A stretch of 64,000 nt of DNA from assembly GCF_014174395.1 (NCBI RefSeq), contig NZ_JABEQD010000013.1, forward strand, positions 1 through 64,000, given 5' to 3'. Position numbers and translations under genes: made by a program. Positions 18,194 through 26,973 of this stretch are shown piece after piece. How positions within the stretch are numbered: the first letter of the stretch is position 1; every line of letters starts with the position of its first letter. This stretch comes from Gluconacetobacter aggeris (lineage in GTDB: Bacteria > Pseudomonadota > Alphaproteobacteria > Acetobacterales > Acetobacteraceae). Below the pieces are notes generated by a model. The model searched no databases and was not told the origin of the DNA. It worked only from the letters and a program-made list of their open reading frames with translations.

Positions 18194-19492
18194 TCATCGC
18201 CGGATAGGGTCGCGGGCGGCGCGGGCCGCAGTCACGCCGGACCTGATCGCACCTTCGATTGTCGCGGGCAATCCCGTCGCCGTCCAGTCCCCCGCCAGAA
18301 ACAGGTTGTCCAGCCCGGTGCGCGCGGGCGGCCGCAGCCGTTCCTGCGCCGGGGTTGCGGCAAAGGTGGCCCGCCGCTCCCGCACCATGCGCATGGGGGG
18401 CATGCCCACCGGAAGGGGCAGCGCCAGGGCCGGATCGACCGCGGCGCGAACCTCAGACCAGATCACGGCCGCCAGTTCGTCATTGTCCCGGTCGGCATAG
18501 CGGTTGGCGGCGCTGACCGTCACCGACAGGATATCGTCCTTGACGAACACCCATTCGCTGACCCCGCCGACAACGCCGATAAAGCGCGCCCGGCCCAGTG
18601 CCCCGAGCGGCTTCGGCGCCGGATTGAGACGGAAATGAATATTGACGATGCTCTCAAACGCATCGGGCACGCGCAGGCCAGGCAGCACGCCAGCCAACAG
18701 GTCGGCCGCCACCGGCGCGGTCACCGCCATGATGACGATATCGTCCTCATCCACCGTCACCTCGCCATCCGGCAGGCGCAGGCCCGTGACACGGCCATCG
18801 GCCGCCACGATGCCCGACACGCGGCAGCCGGTGCGCACTTCCGCCTTCATCAGCGCCAGATGGTCCAGCGCCGGATCGACGAAGCTTTCCGACAGGCCGA
18901 TGGCAGGGAAGCGCGGCAGGCAGGCCCGCCCCCCCTTGGCCAGGCTTTCGCGGATCACCGCCCCCAGCAGGGCGGCGCTGCCGGTCTCGCACATCGTGTT
19001 CAGGGCCGAGATCGCAAACGGCTCCAGCAGCCGGGTCGACAACATGCCCGGCAGCAGGCACTCCGCCACCGTCTGCTCCGGCCCTGCCTGCATCAGCCGG
19101 GTCAGCGACCGGATTTCCCCCAGGCGCATGCCCGGCACCCGCCGATGCTTCGACAGCAGCCAGAACGGGATCAGCCCCCGCGACAGATCCAGCGTCCAGC
19201 GCGATCGGTCGCCCAGATCGACGAAGGGAAAGATCGGCCGGTCGGGGCCCACCAGCGTCTTTTCCGCCCCGACCAGGCCCAGATAGCGGAACACCGCATC
19301 ATTGGCCGACAGCAGCAGATGATTGCCATTGTCGATCCGGCAGCCCAGATGCCGATCGTAATAGGACCGCGCCCGCCCGCCGCAGGCCGGCCCGGCCTCG
19401 TAGACCGTCAGCCGTCCCCCGCTGCCCGCCAGCTCAATCGCCGCCGACAGGCCGGCCAGCCCGCCGCCGACGATATGGACATGCCCCGCCAT
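18194..19492 (-). CDS. hpnE: Hydroxysqualene dehydroxylase HpnE
   Basis: A 432-residue FAD-dependent amine-oxidase/desaturase-fold enzyme that reduces hydroxysqualene to squalene, the third step of the HpnCDE route. The N-terminal dinucleotide-binding site is VHIVGGGLAGLSAAIELA, followed by VYEAGPACGGRARSYYD and the family-typical IDNGNHLLLSAND. The C-terminus has the second FAD contact LDNLFLAGDWTATGLPATIE. The gene begins 4 bases after hpnD ends. The cofactor and reaction are family knowledge; the motifs are visible here. Confidence 0.93.
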   Translation of the reverse strand: MAGHVHIVGGGLAGLSAAIELAGSGGRLTVYEAGPACGGRARSYYDRHLGCRIDNGNHLLLSANDAVFRYLGLVGAEKTLVGPDRPIFPFVDLGDRSRWTLDLSRGLIPFWLLSKHRRVPGMRLGEIRSLTRLMQAGPEQTVAECLLPGMLSTRLLEPFAISALNTMCETGSAALLGAVIRESLAKGGRACLPRFPAIGLSESFVDPALDHLALMKAEVRTGCRVSGIVAADGRVTGLRLPDGEVTVDEDDIVIMAVTAPVAADLLAGVLPGLRVPDAFESIVNIHFRLNPAPKPLGALGRARFIGVVGGVSEWVFVKDDILSVTVSAANRYADRDNDELAAVIWSEVRAAVDPALALPLPVGMPPMRMVRERRATFAATPAQERLRPPARTGLDNLFLAGDWTATGLPATIEGAIRSGVTAARAARDPIRR

Positions 19493-19496
19493 CGCG

Positions 19497-20378
19497 TTAT
19501 CCGACCAGCGCGCGGGCGGCGATCAGCAGCTTGCGCGGCCGCGACAGCGACACGCGCCGTTCCGGATGGCGCCAGCCCTGCCGCTCCTGCGCCGTCAGGA
19601 TGGCGCCATAGGTCGCCCCCATCAGCCGCGCCGGCCGCATCGCCTGCCGGTTGCACCGTGCCATCGCCCGATGGGCAGCGCGGAAATGGTCGCGCGCACG
19701 CCCCGCCAATACCCGGCACACGCCTTCCAGCCCCTGGGCACGCGGCGCCCGCGCGGGGTCGAGCGGCACGTTGAAACGGGCCAGCAATTCGCGCGGCAGA
19801 TACAGCCGGCCGAGCCGCGAATCCTCGGCCACGTCGCGCAGGATATTGGTGATCTGCAAGGCGCGCCCCAGATGATAGGCCACCTGATCGGCCTCCTCCG
19901 ACGCATCGCCGAACACCCGCACCGACAGCCGCCCCACGGCCGAGGCCACCCGGTCGCAATAGAGATCGAAAATCGCCTCGTCCGGCGCGACGACGGGGCC
20001 GCGCGCGTCCATCATCATCCCGTCGATCACCGCCTCGAAATCCGCCTGCCGCAGCGAGAAGCGCGCGATCACCACCGCCAGCACCCGGTCCAGCGCATCA
20101 TGGGTCCGGCCTTCGTACAGGCCGGCAATCCGCTGCCGCCAGGCTTCCAGCCCCGCTTCCTTGTCCTCGGTCGCACCTTCATCGTCCGCCACGTCGTCCA
20201 CCAGCCGGCAGAAAGCATAGACGGCATACATGCCATAGCGCCGATCGGGCGGCAGGATACGCATGCCCTTGCCGAACGAGGTGCCCGACGCGCTGACCAC
20301 AGCCTCGACCTGCGCCAGATCGGCCGGATCGCATCCTAGGGGAGGAGCCTGAACCGTGCGTGCCCGCGTCAATTCCAT
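19497..20378 (-). CDS. hpnD: Presqualene diphosphate synthase HpnD
   Basis: A 293-residue trans-isoprenyl diphosphate synthase that condenses two farnesyl diphosphates into presqualene diphosphate. The two Asp-rich metal-binding motifs are present: VYAFCRLVDDVADDEG and LQITNILRDVAEDSRLGR. The family segment SGTSFGKGMRILPPDRR lies near the N-terminus. It is separated from hpnC by 82 bases, which include a small GGGCGG-attg-CCGCCC hairpin at 20427-20442, possibly an intra-operon processing site. Product specificity follows from operon position and similarity to the HpnD branch. Confidence 0.92.
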   Translation of the reverse strand: MELTRARTVQAPPLGCDPADLAQVEAVVSASGTSFGKGMRILPPDRRYGMYAVYAFCRLVDDVADDEGATEDKEAGLEAWRQRIAGLYEGRTHDALDRVLAVVIARFSLRQADFEAVIDGMMMDARGPVVAPDEAIFDLYCDRVASAVGRLSVRVFGDASEEADQVAYHLGRALQITNILRDVAEDSRLGRLYLPRELLARFNVPLDPARAPRAQGLEGVCRVLAGRARDHFRAAHRAMARCNRQAMRPARLMGATYGAILTAQERQGWRHPERRVSLSRPRKLLIAARALVG

Positions 20379-20460
20379 TCCCGCCTTCCCGTTTCCGTCA
20401 TCCGTTCATTCCGCAGCAGCGGTTTAGGGCGGATTGCCGCCCAAGACAAAACACCGCCCA

Positions 20461-21366
20461 TCAGGGGAGCACGCGCAGCGCGCCCGCCAGCGCGCCCACG
20501 GCATCGCCGCGCGTCAGCTTCACCCGCCCGGCCAGCGGGTCCTGCCGCCGCAGCCGCACGGCCAGCCGACGCGCCAGACCGACGATCACGGCACATTCCA
20601 GCCGCATGCGCCGGTCGCGTACCAGCCCCGGCAGGCGCCCTGCCTCGTCATTCAACGCATCCACGCGGTCCAGCAGCGCATTCATCACCCGCCGCAGCCC
20701 CGGCGAGGCATAAGCCGCCCGCAGATCGTCCACCGCCGCGCCCTCGCGCGCCAGCCAGGGCAGCGGCAGATAGCAGCGGTCGAGCGTGCGCAGATCGTCC
20801 GCGCAATCCTGCAAATGGTTCAGCACCTGCAAGGACGTGCACAGCGCATCGGACGGGCCGAAGGTGGCCGCGCTCTCGCCATGCAGCCCCAGCAGGAAAC
20901 GCCCGACCGGATTGGCGGAATAGCGGCAGTAATCGGCCAGTTCCTCCCACGATTCATAGCGGTTCTTCACCGCGTCGCGGCGAAAGGCCACGATCAGGTC
21001 GGTCGCGGTTTCGACCGGCACCCCGGTCACGGCCAGCGTGCGGCCGACACGCACCGCCGTCTGGGCATCGCGGCGCAGCGGCGCCTCACGCCGGCCCAGC
21101 ACCACGTCTTCCATCGCATCCAGCCGCGCGATCTTGGCTTCGGGCGTCAGCCGGTCACAGTCGACGATATCGTCGATCACCCGCGCGAAATCGTAATAGG
21201 CATGGACATGCGGGCGCAGCCGCCGGCTGATCAGCAGCGAACCGACGGGAAAATTCTCGTCCGCCGCCCCCTTGCCGGACGACACATCCTCGGTCCCCCA
21301 TACGTCCTGATCGGTGCGCAGGGCGTCCTGCCGGCTCTGGGTCGCGTTCACATGCTGTCCTGTCAT
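20461..21366 (-). CDS. hpnC: Hydroxysqualene synthase HpnC
   Basis: A 301-residue squalene/phytoene-synthase-fold enzyme converting presqualene diphosphate to hydroxysqualene. The first Asp motif is YYDFARVIDDIVDCD and the second region is LQVLNHLQDCADDLRTLDR. The N-terminal ENFPVGSLLISRRLRPHVHA is characteristic of HpnC, where HpnD has SFGKGMR. Its ATG overlaps the stop of hpnB by 4 bases (ATGA), indicating translational coupling within the hpnA-G operon. Confidence 0.92.
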   Translation of the reverse strand: MTGQHVNATQSRQDALRTDQDVWGTEDVSSGKGAADENFPVGSLLISRRLRPHVHAYYDFARVIDDIVDCDRLTPEAKIARLDAMEDVVLGRREAPLRRDAQTAVRVGRTLAVTGVPVETATDLIVAFRRDAVKNRYESWEELADYCRYSANPVGRFLLGLHGESAATFGPSDALCTSLQVLNHLQDCADDLRTLDRCYLPLPWLAREGAAVDDLRAAYASPGLRRVMNALLDRVDALNDEAGRLPGLVRDRRMRLECAVIVGLARRLAVRLRRQDPLAGRVKLTRGDAVGALAGALRVLP

Positions 21367-22532
21367 TTTGGCGGGGCGTTCCCGGTGGGTTCACGATAGG
21401 CGCGGCTTTTCCACACCACGCCGCGCCCCCGATGATGGTCGACGGCCGACCCGATGGTAGCGGCGGTATAGAATACGGCCACCAGCGGCAACAGCACGGC
21501 CCAGGCTGGCGAGAGGCGGAAGCGCCGCAGCGTCGGCACGAAGGACGCCATCGAGGCGATCCAGGTCAGGGCGCCCAGCAGGCGCGGCAGCCCATGCCCG
21601 AACAGCGCCAGCAGCATCGGCGCGATCCAGACCAGCACCATGCCCAGCACGGTGCCCCCCAGCATCAGCGGCGAATAGCGCAACTGCACATAGGCGGTAC
21701 GGGCCACCATGCGCCAGACATCGGCCGGGTGCGGATAGGGCCGGATCGAACGCGCCAGCCGGCTGTGCCCCAGATAGAGCCGCCCCCCGCTGCGCTTGAC
21801 GTGCATGGCCAGGGTACAATCGTCGATCAGCGCGCCACGCAGCGATTCAATGCCGCCGATGCGCGCCAGCGCGGCACGATGGATCAGGATCGACCCGCCC
21901 GCCGCCCCGGCAACCCGGCTGCGCGGATCGTTGACCCGCGCGAACGGATAGAGCAGCGCGAAGAAGAAAACGAAGGCCGGCACCAGCAGCCGCTCGGCCA
22001 CGCTGGCGCAGTTCAGTTCCACCATCTCCGACACCATGTCCAGCCCGTCGGTCCGGGCCTTGGCCACCAGGGTCGCGACATGGGCCGGATCATGGGTGAT
22101 GTCGGCATCGGTCAGGAACACGTAGCCATCATCCTCCGGCATCTGGCGCCGGGCCTCGGCCACGCCCTGGGCGACGGCCCACAGCTTGCCGCTCCAGCCC
22201 GGCGGGCGTTCGCGGCCGGTCACGACGGTCAGCCGGCGCAGCGGGTCGGGCACCGCGCCCGCCAGGTCGCCGGTGCCGTCGGTGCTGCCGTCGTCCACCA
22301 GGATCAGGCGCAACGGACCGGGATAGGACTGCCCCAGCAGGGACCTCACGCAGGCCTGGACCGACCCGGCCTCGTCCCGGGCCGGAACGACGACACAGAC
22401 CGGCGGCCAGTCGGCCATTCCAGCGGGGGAAACAGGATCCAGAATCGGCCCCCCCTGCCAGAAACGGCCATGGAAACAGATCAGGACCAGCCAGACCAGG
22501 GCGCAGAGCAGCGCCGTCAGCAGCAGGAGCAT
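21363..22532 (-). CDS. hpnB: Hopene-associated glycosyltransferase HpnB
   Basis: A 389-residue GT2 protein with an N-terminal membrane segment (LLLLTALLCALVWLVLICF) and about three more near the C-terminus, so it is an inner-membrane enzyme with a cytosolic catalytic domain. Catalytic-domain motifs are VCVVVPARDEAGSVQACV, LILVDDGSTDGTGDLA, VFLTDADITHDP (the DxD) and ALIDDCTLAMHVKRSGG. HpnB is found in many hopanoid operons but is not needed for core hopanoid synthesis. A role in glycosylating hopanoids is proposed in the literature, not proven by sequence. It lies 16 bases behind hpnA. Confidence 0.88.
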   Translation of the reverse strand: MLLLLTALLCALVWLVLICFHGRFWQGGPILDPVSPAGMADWPPVCVVVPARDEAGSVQACVRSLLGQSYPGPLRLILVDDGSTDGTGDLAGAVPDPLRRLTVVTGRERPPGWSGKLWAVAQGVAEARRQMPEDDGYVFLTDADITHDPAHVATLVAKARTDGLDMVSEMVELNCASVAERLLVPAFVFFFALLYPFARVNDPRSRVAGAAGGSILIHRAALARIGGIESLRGALIDDCTLAMHVKRSGGRLYLGHSRLARSIRPYPHPADVWRMVARTAYVQLRYSPLMLGGTVLGMVLVWIAPMLLALFGHGLPRLLGALTWIASMASFVPTLRRFRLSPAWAVLLPLVAVFYTAATIGSAVDHHRGRGVVWKSRAYREPTGNAPPK

Positions 22533-22548
22533 CGTCTTGGCGTCCGTC

Positions 22549-23544
22549 TTATTTCAGCATGCCGCTCTGGCGGAACCACGCCACCGCATCCGTCACCGCG
22601 CCCTGCGCCGGACGCGGGGCATAGCCCAGCTCCCGCTCGGCCTTGGCGGAGGAAAAGAACATCTTCTTCCGCGACATGGCCAGCATCTCGCGCGTCACGC
22701 GCGGCGCGATGCCGAACCCGCGCGACAGCCATTCCGACGCCACCGCCACCGGCCAGATCACTTCCTGCGGCAGGCTGATGCGCGGCGGCTTCACGCCCGC
22801 GATCTGCGCCGTCATGGCGAACAGCTCGTTCAGCGCCAGGTTCTCGCTGCCCAGAATATATTTTTCGCCGATCCGCCCACGCTCCAGCGCCAGGGCATGG
22901 CCCTCCGCCACGTCATCGACATGGACGATGTTCACGCCCGTATCGACATAGGCCGGCATTTTTCCGGCCGCACAGTCCAGGATCATCTGGCCGGTGGGGG
23001 TGGGCTTGATGTCGCGCGGCCCCACGGGCGTCGAAGGATTCACGATCACCGCCGGCAGGCCACGCTCGCGCACCAGGCGCAGCACCTCCTGCTCCGCCCG
23101 GTATTTCGAGCGCTTGTAGATGCCGATCACCGCATGTTCATGGACCGGCGTATCCTCGTCCGACACCGTGCCGTCGCCGATCAGTCCCAGCGCCGCGACC
23201 GAGGAGCAATAGACGATCCGCTCCACCCCCGCCTCCTGCGCCGCCAGCATCAGCCGCCGCGTGCCCTCCACGTTCGCCGTCATCATCGGCGCCGGGTCGG
23301 GTACCCACAGCCGATAGTCGGCGGCGACGTGGAACACATAGCGGCAGCCGCGCACCGCATCGGCAAAGGTCGCGGGGGCGGACAGGTCGCCCTCGATCAT
23401 TTCGGCCGGCAGGTCGCGGATATTGGTCAGGTCGGCGCCCTTGCGGGCCATCAGCCGCAGGCTGTGCCCCCGTTGCAGCAGCGTACGGGCAACGGCCGAA
23501 CCGACGAATCCGGTCGCGCCGGTAACAAGCGTGGGGGCAGTCAT
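22549..23544 (-). CDS. hpnA: Hopanoid-associated sugar epimerase HpnA
   Basis: A 331-residue extended short-chain dehydrogenase, first gene of the seven-gene hpn operon. ATG 23544 is chosen because the Rossmann motif begins at once (MTAPTLVTGATGFVGSAVA). The longer frame adds 17 residues that do not fit the family. Other landmarks are VFHVAADYRLWVPDP, IVYCSSVAALGL and the catalytic YKRSKYRAEQ (YxxxK). It probably modifies an NDP-sugar used by HpnB or in bacteriohopanepolyol side-chain formation; the substrate is unknown. The promoter must lie in 23545-23680, shared with the divergent membrane-protein gene. Confidence 0.9.
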   Translation of the reverse strand: MTAPTLVTGATGFVGSAVARTLLQRGHSLRLMARKGADLTNIRDLPAEMIEGDLSAPATFADAVRGCRYVFHVAADYRLWVPDPAPMMTANVEGTRRLMLAAQEAGVERIVYCSSVAALGLIGDGTVSDEDTPVHEHAVIGIYKRSKYRAEQEVLRLVRERGLPAVIVNPSTPVGPRDIKPTPTGQMILDCAAGKMPAYVDTGVNIVHVDDVAEGHALALERGRIGEKYILGSENLALNELFAMTAQIAGVKPPRISLPQEVIWPVAVASEWLSRGFGIAPRVTREMLAMSRKKMFFSSAKAERELGYAPRPAQGAVTDAVAWFRQSGMLK

Positions 23545-23680
23545 GATCCGATCAAATGCTCCGGCAGGTTCCATCCACACGGCCCAGGAGGCCACCAGGA
23601 CGGCGGAAGGCGGGGCACCATTTATCCCGACACCACATGGTGGCGCCAGACCCTCCTCTGGTGTAAGTCAGGCCCAACCC

Positions 23681-24787
23681 ATGCGTCGGCACGGTCCCCG
23701 CGGGCCGGCCACGGCGCGGCAGACGAAGTGCGGTCAATCCTTGAAAAAGCTCACGATCCTGCTGGCCTTCCTGGGACTGGCCCTGATTACCGGATGTACC
23801 GCATGGCTCGGTGCGGGCTCCGTGCTGAAGGCCGTCCTGTCCATCGGCCTCGTCGGATTCGGCGCCACGATCCTCGCGCAGCTCGCAGTGGATGCAATCC
23901 TGGGTGTCGCCTGGCACGCAGCCTGCCGCGAGATCGGGCTGGCCCACCTGACGATGGCCCGCATGGTCCGCGACGCTGCGGCGACCTGCCTGCCCTTCTC
24001 GCAGCTCGGCGGCATCCTGATCGGCATCCGCGCGACCGGCGCCCAGGCGTCGCCCCGTACCGGCGGCCGGTCGATCGACTGGCCCGAGGCCGCCAGCGCC
24101 AACATCGTCGACCTCACGACCGAAGTTCTGGGCCAGATCGTCTTCGTGCTGATCGCGGCGGCGCTTCTCGTCGTGCACCAGCAGTCCAGCCCCTTCGCCA
24201 AGCCGGTGATCGTCGGCACGCTGCTGCTGGCGGTGGGGATCGGCGGCTTCATCTGGACGCAGCAGCATGGCGGCACCATCCTCAAGCGCATGGCGCGGGG
24301 GCTGAGCCGCAACATCGCCTCGCAATGGCACAGCGCGATGCTCAGCAGCGCCGACACGCTGCAGCAGAAGCTGGACGAAGTCTGGTCGCATCCCGGCCGC
24401 ATCGCCCAAGCCGCGATCGCCCATCTGGTCGCCTGGATCGGCAGCGCCGCCGCCATCTGGGTAGGCTATTATTTCCTGGGCGCGCATCTCAGCCTGACCG
24501 GCGCCATCGCCATCGAGGGCGTGGCCTGCGGCATCATGTCCGCCTCGTTCCTGGTCCCGGCCGGCCTGGGCGTGCAGGAAGCCGCCTATATCGCCCTGGG
24601 CTCGGCCTTCGGCATCGACCCGTCGGTCTCGCTGGGCCTGTCGCTGCTGCGCCGGGGCCGCGACCTGGCGATCGGCATCCCCGTCCTGCTGCTGTGGCAG
24701 GCGTCCGAGGTGCGCCGCCTGCGCGGCAACCGGCAGGACACCGCCCCCGAGGAGAGCGGCTATCCCGCCTCCGAACGTTCGCGCTGA
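23681..24787 (+). CDS. HpnL-like / LPG-synthase-TM family membrane protein (paralog 1)
   Basis: About 368 residues from ATG 23681. A TTG at 23738 (LKKLTILLAFLGLALITG) would give a shorter product starting at the first membrane segment, and the true start is unclear. Some seven hydrophobic segments are visible (LTILLAFLGLALITGCTAWLG, IVFVLIAAALLVVH, VIVGTLLLAVGIGGFIW and others). The conserved family sequence ASFLVPAGLGVQEAAYIALG (compare VPGALGVSEGGFILIG in the second copy) is present. Members of this family, including HpnL, are inner-membrane proteins often found beside hopanoid genes. It is divergent from hpnA, and a second copy lies beside hpnN at 58480. Lipid transport is the favoured guess. 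Confidence 0.78.
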   Translation: MRRHGPRGPATARQTKCGQSLKKLTILLAFLGLALITGCTAWLGAGSVLKAVLSIGLVGFGATILAQLAVDAILGVAWHAACREIGLAHLTMARMVRDAAATCLPFSQLGGILIGIRATGAQASPRTGGRSIDWPEAASANIVDLTTEVLGQIVFVLIAAALLVVHQQSSPFAKPVIVGTLLLAVGIGGFIWTQQHGGTILKRMARGLSRNIASQWHSAMLSSADTLQQKLDEVWSHPGRIAQAAIAHLVAWIGSAAAIWVGYYFLGAHLSLTGAIAIEGVACGIMSASFLVPAGLGVQEAAYIALGSAFGIDPSVSLGLSLLRRGRDLAIGIPVLLLWQASEVRRLRGNRQDTAPEESGYPASERSR

Positions 24788-24800
24788 ACCGATCCGCCCC

Positions 24801-25718
24801 ATGACCGACCGACCGACCACATCCCCCAAGCCCGCGTCCCCCCTGTTCGGTACGCTGGCCGTTATCGGCCCCGGCCTGATCGGCTCGTCGATCCTGCGCC
24901 GCGCCCGGCTGGATCGCACGATCGCGGCCGAACTGGTGGCCTGCGACATCGATCCCGCCGTCCGCCGGCGGGTCGCGGAGCTGGGCATCGCCGATCGGGT
25001 GGAAGCCGATCCCATCCTGGCCGCCGCCGGCGCCGACTGCGTCATCCTGTGCGTGCCGGTCGGCGCCGTGGCCTCGGTCGGCACGCAGATCCTGCCGGCC
25101 ATGAAGCCCGGCGCAATCCTCAGCGAGGTCGGCTCGACCAAACAGTCGATCATCACCGCCATCGCCCCGGCGCTGCGACCCGACATCCCCTTCGTACCGA
25201 CCCACCCGATGGCAGGCACCGAATATTCAGGCCCCGACGCCGGCTTCGCCACGCTGTTCGACGACCGCTGGTGCCTGCTGACCCCGCTGGAAGAGACCGA
25301 CCCGGCGGCCACCGCGCTCATCGAGACGATGTGGCACCACCTGGGTGCGCGCACGCGCATCATGGACCCGGCCCATCACGACCGCGTCTGCGCCATCGTC
25401 AGCCACCTGCCGCATCTGCTCGCCTTCACCATCTGCGGCACCGCTGACGACCTGGCGGACGAAACCCGCTCCGAAGTGCTGGATTTCGCGGCCTCGGGCT
25501 TCCGCGACTTCACCCGCATCGCGGCGTCGGACCCGGTGATGTGGCGCGACATCTTCCTCAACAACCGCGAAGCCCTGCTGGAAATGCTGGCCCGCTTCAT
25601 GGAGGACGCCCAGGCGATGGCCCGCGCCATCCGCTGGGGCGACGAGGATTTCATCGTCGACCGCATCGAACGCGGCCGCCACATCCGCCGCAGCCTGATC
25701 GAAAACCGCCAGGCCTGA
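24801..25718 (+). CDS. tyrA: Prephenate/arogenate (cyclohexadienyl) dehydrogenase
   Basis: A 305-residue NAD(P)-dependent enzyme of tyrosine synthesis that oxidatively decarboxylates prephenate or arogenate. The N-terminal Rossmann fold is LAVIGPGLIGSSILRRAR, followed by VILCVPVGAV and the catalytic-region motifs EVGSTKQSI, PTHPMAGTEYSG and VSHLPHLLAFTI with the conserved catalytic His. The helical C-terminal dimerisation domain ends FASGFRDFTRIAASDPVMW. No ACT domain is attached, so allosteric tyrosine control may be weak. It begins 13 bases after the HpnL-like gene and may share its transcript. Which substrate is preferred cannot be told. Confidence 0.9.
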   Translation: MTDRPTTSPKPASPLFGTLAVIGPGLIGSSILRRARLDRTIAAELVACDIDPAVRRRVAELGIADRVEADPILAAAGADCVILCVPVGAVASVGTQILPAMKPGAILSEVGSTKQSIITAIAPALRPDIPFVPTHPMAGTEYSGPDAGFATLFDDRWCLLTPLEETDPAATALIETMWHHLGARTRIMDPAHHDRVCAIVSHLPHLLAFTICGTADDLADETRSEVLDFAASGFRDFTRIAASDPVMWRDIFLNNREALLEMLARFMEDAQAMARAIRWGDEDFIVDRIERGRHIRRSLIENRQA

Positions 25719-25767
25719 CAGCGCGACCAGATGCGCGGGTGCCATACCCGTGCTTGCGGTCGCACCC

Positions 25768-25796
25768 AATAAGGTTCATAAAAAATATACCTTATT
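25768..25796. promoter_or_regulatory. Predicted NsrR operator upstream of the HPP gene
   Basis: AATAAGGT at the left and ACCTTATT at the right are exact complements. Between them the core follows the same AAGGT-N13-ACCTT pattern and 23-base spacing as the palindrome between hmp and nsrR at 28196-28218. It lies about 67 bases upstream of the HPP gene start at 25863, in an AT-rich spacer where a promoter is expected. NO-responsive control of the HPP gene by NsrR is inferred from this match. Confidence 0.55.
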
Positions 25797-25862
25797 ACCG
25801 GTCCCGAAACGACCTGAAAAGGCCCCACGATCGGGGCTTACGACAGCCCATCGCACGAACAG

Positions 25863-26516
25863 ATGACGAAAACGCCCTCCTTCCGCGCCGCAGGCGGCAG
25901 TCTGATCGGAATCACCCTCTCCTGCCTGGCGGGCGCCGCCATCGCGCCGGCGGCCGCATCTTCAATCGTCGCGCCAATCGGGGCATCGGCGGTGCTGGCC
26001 TTTGCCGTACCGTCCAGCCCCCTGGCAACGCCGCGGGCCATCATTCTGGGCAATACGCTGTCGGCAGCGATCGGCGCCGGGGTCTCATGCCTGCCGGGCA
26101 TTCCCCTCCCGCTGGCCAGCGGACTCGCAGTCATGCTGGCCATCGCCGCGATGTTCGCCGCGCGCGCCCTCCACCCGCCGGGGGGTGCCGCGGCGCTGAC
26201 GGCCGTGTTGGCCCATCCGGCAGCCCATGGCATGGGCGGCGCGCTGCTGTTTCCCTTTTTCCCCGTCGCGCTGAATTCCGTCATCCTGACGGTGGCCGCG
26301 ATCGTCTTCCACCGTGCGACAGGCCATGTCTATCCGCATGTGCCGGTACCCGCCCCTGCGGTTCCGGCGCCGCATTTCACCCATTCCGACATCCGGACGG
26401 CACTGGAGCGCATGCCCGACCCGCTCGACGTGGTCCCGGGCGACATCGAGCAGCTTCTGGCCCTGGCCGAACAGGCCGCCGCCGACCGCCGCCGCGGCAT
26501 ACGGCCTGCCACCTAG
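25863..26516 (+). CDS. HPP-family integral membrane protein
   Basis: 217 residues with about four membrane segments (GSLIGITLSCLAGAAIAPAA, VAPIGASAVLAFAVPSSPLA, ASGLAVMLAIAAMFAARA, ALNSVILTVAAIVFH). The family hallmark HPPGGAAAL is present (ALHPPGGAAALTAVL). Plant plastid HPP proteins have been described as nitrite transporters. Bacterial members often carry two C-terminal CBS domains, but here the chain stops after a linker (FTHSDIRTALERMPDPLDV). The NsrR-like palindrome upstream and the nearby hmp/nsrR genes point to a role in nitrite or nitrosative metabolism, which is inference. Confidence 0.82.
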   Translation: MTKTPSFRAAGGSLIGITLSCLAGAAIAPAAASSIVAPIGASAVLAFAVPSSPLATPRAIILGNTLSAAIGAGVSCLPGIPLPLASGLAVMLAIAAMFAARALHPPGGAAALTAVLAHPAAHGMGGALLFPFFPVALNSVILTVAAIVFHRATGHVYPHVPVPAPAVPAPHFTHSDIRTALERMPDPLDVVPGDIEQLLALAEQAAADRRRGIRPAT

Positions 26517-26536
26517 CGGATCGGACCGGCGGCACG

Positions 26537-26887
26537 TCAGACCCCGCGCAGAAAATCCCGCAACACCAGCGCATGGTTGTGCGCCAGATCATGCGCCGCA
26601 TACAGCAGCGTGACCTTTTCCTTGTCCGCCAGTGCGGCCAGTTGTGCGATTTCCGGATTCCCGGCATCCAGTTCCTGACGATACCGGACCTGGAACGCCG
26701 CCCAGCGCGCCGGATCATGCCCGAACCAGTGCCGCAGATCCGGGCTGGGCGCCACATCCTTCAGCCACAGATCCATCTTCAGGTCCTCTTTGCGCACGCC
26801 ACGCGGCCACAGACGATCCACCAGCACGCGCACGCCGTCACCGGGTTCGGGCGCGTCATAAACGCGCTTGAGCCCGATTTCGGACAT
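26537..26887 (-). CDS. DUF488 family protein
   Basis: A 116-residue cytosolic protein of the DUF488 family. ATG 26887 is preferred because AGGAG precedes it by 5 bases. Family marks are KRVYDAPEPGDGVRVLVDRL, the signature LWPRGVRKEDLKMDLWLKDVAPS, and the terminal HDLAHNHALVLRDFL. The biochemical role of this family is not known to me. It follows hmp on the same strand after 86 bases, so it is probably the last gene of an NO-induced transcript. Confidence 0.85.
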   Translation of the reverse strand: MSEIGLKRVYDAPEPGDGVRVLVDRLWPRGVRKEDLKMDLWLKDVAPSPDLRHWFGHDPARWAAFQVRYRQELDAGNPEIAQLAALADKEKVTLLYAAHDLAHNHALVLRDFLRGV

Positions 26888-26927
26888 ATGGCTCCTCTCC
26901 ACCATGACCGCTCCTTTCGCTTCTCGT

Positions 26928-26961
26928 CGGATGTCCGCGGGACACCGCCTCCGGACATCCG
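26928..26961 (-). repeat. 9-bp inverted repeat between hmp and the DUF488 gene
   Basis: CGGATGTCC and GGACATCCG pair perfectly around a 16-base loop. There is no U tract, so this is more likely an RNA-processing or partial attenuation hairpin than a full terminator. Confidence 0.4.
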
Positions 26962-26973
26962 CATGGCTGCCGA

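Noticed and set aside
16223-19774. 1183-codon open frame on the plus strand across hpnF-hpnE
   Set aside because: It is antisense to hpnF, hpnE and hpnD, is rich in Arg, His, Pro and Gln as expected for a GC-rich shadow frame, and has no domain.
15444-23544. Missing hpnH within the hopanoid operon as a gene loss
   Set aside because: hpnH is often encoded away from hpnA-G and may lie outside the window, so its absence here is not evidence of loss.
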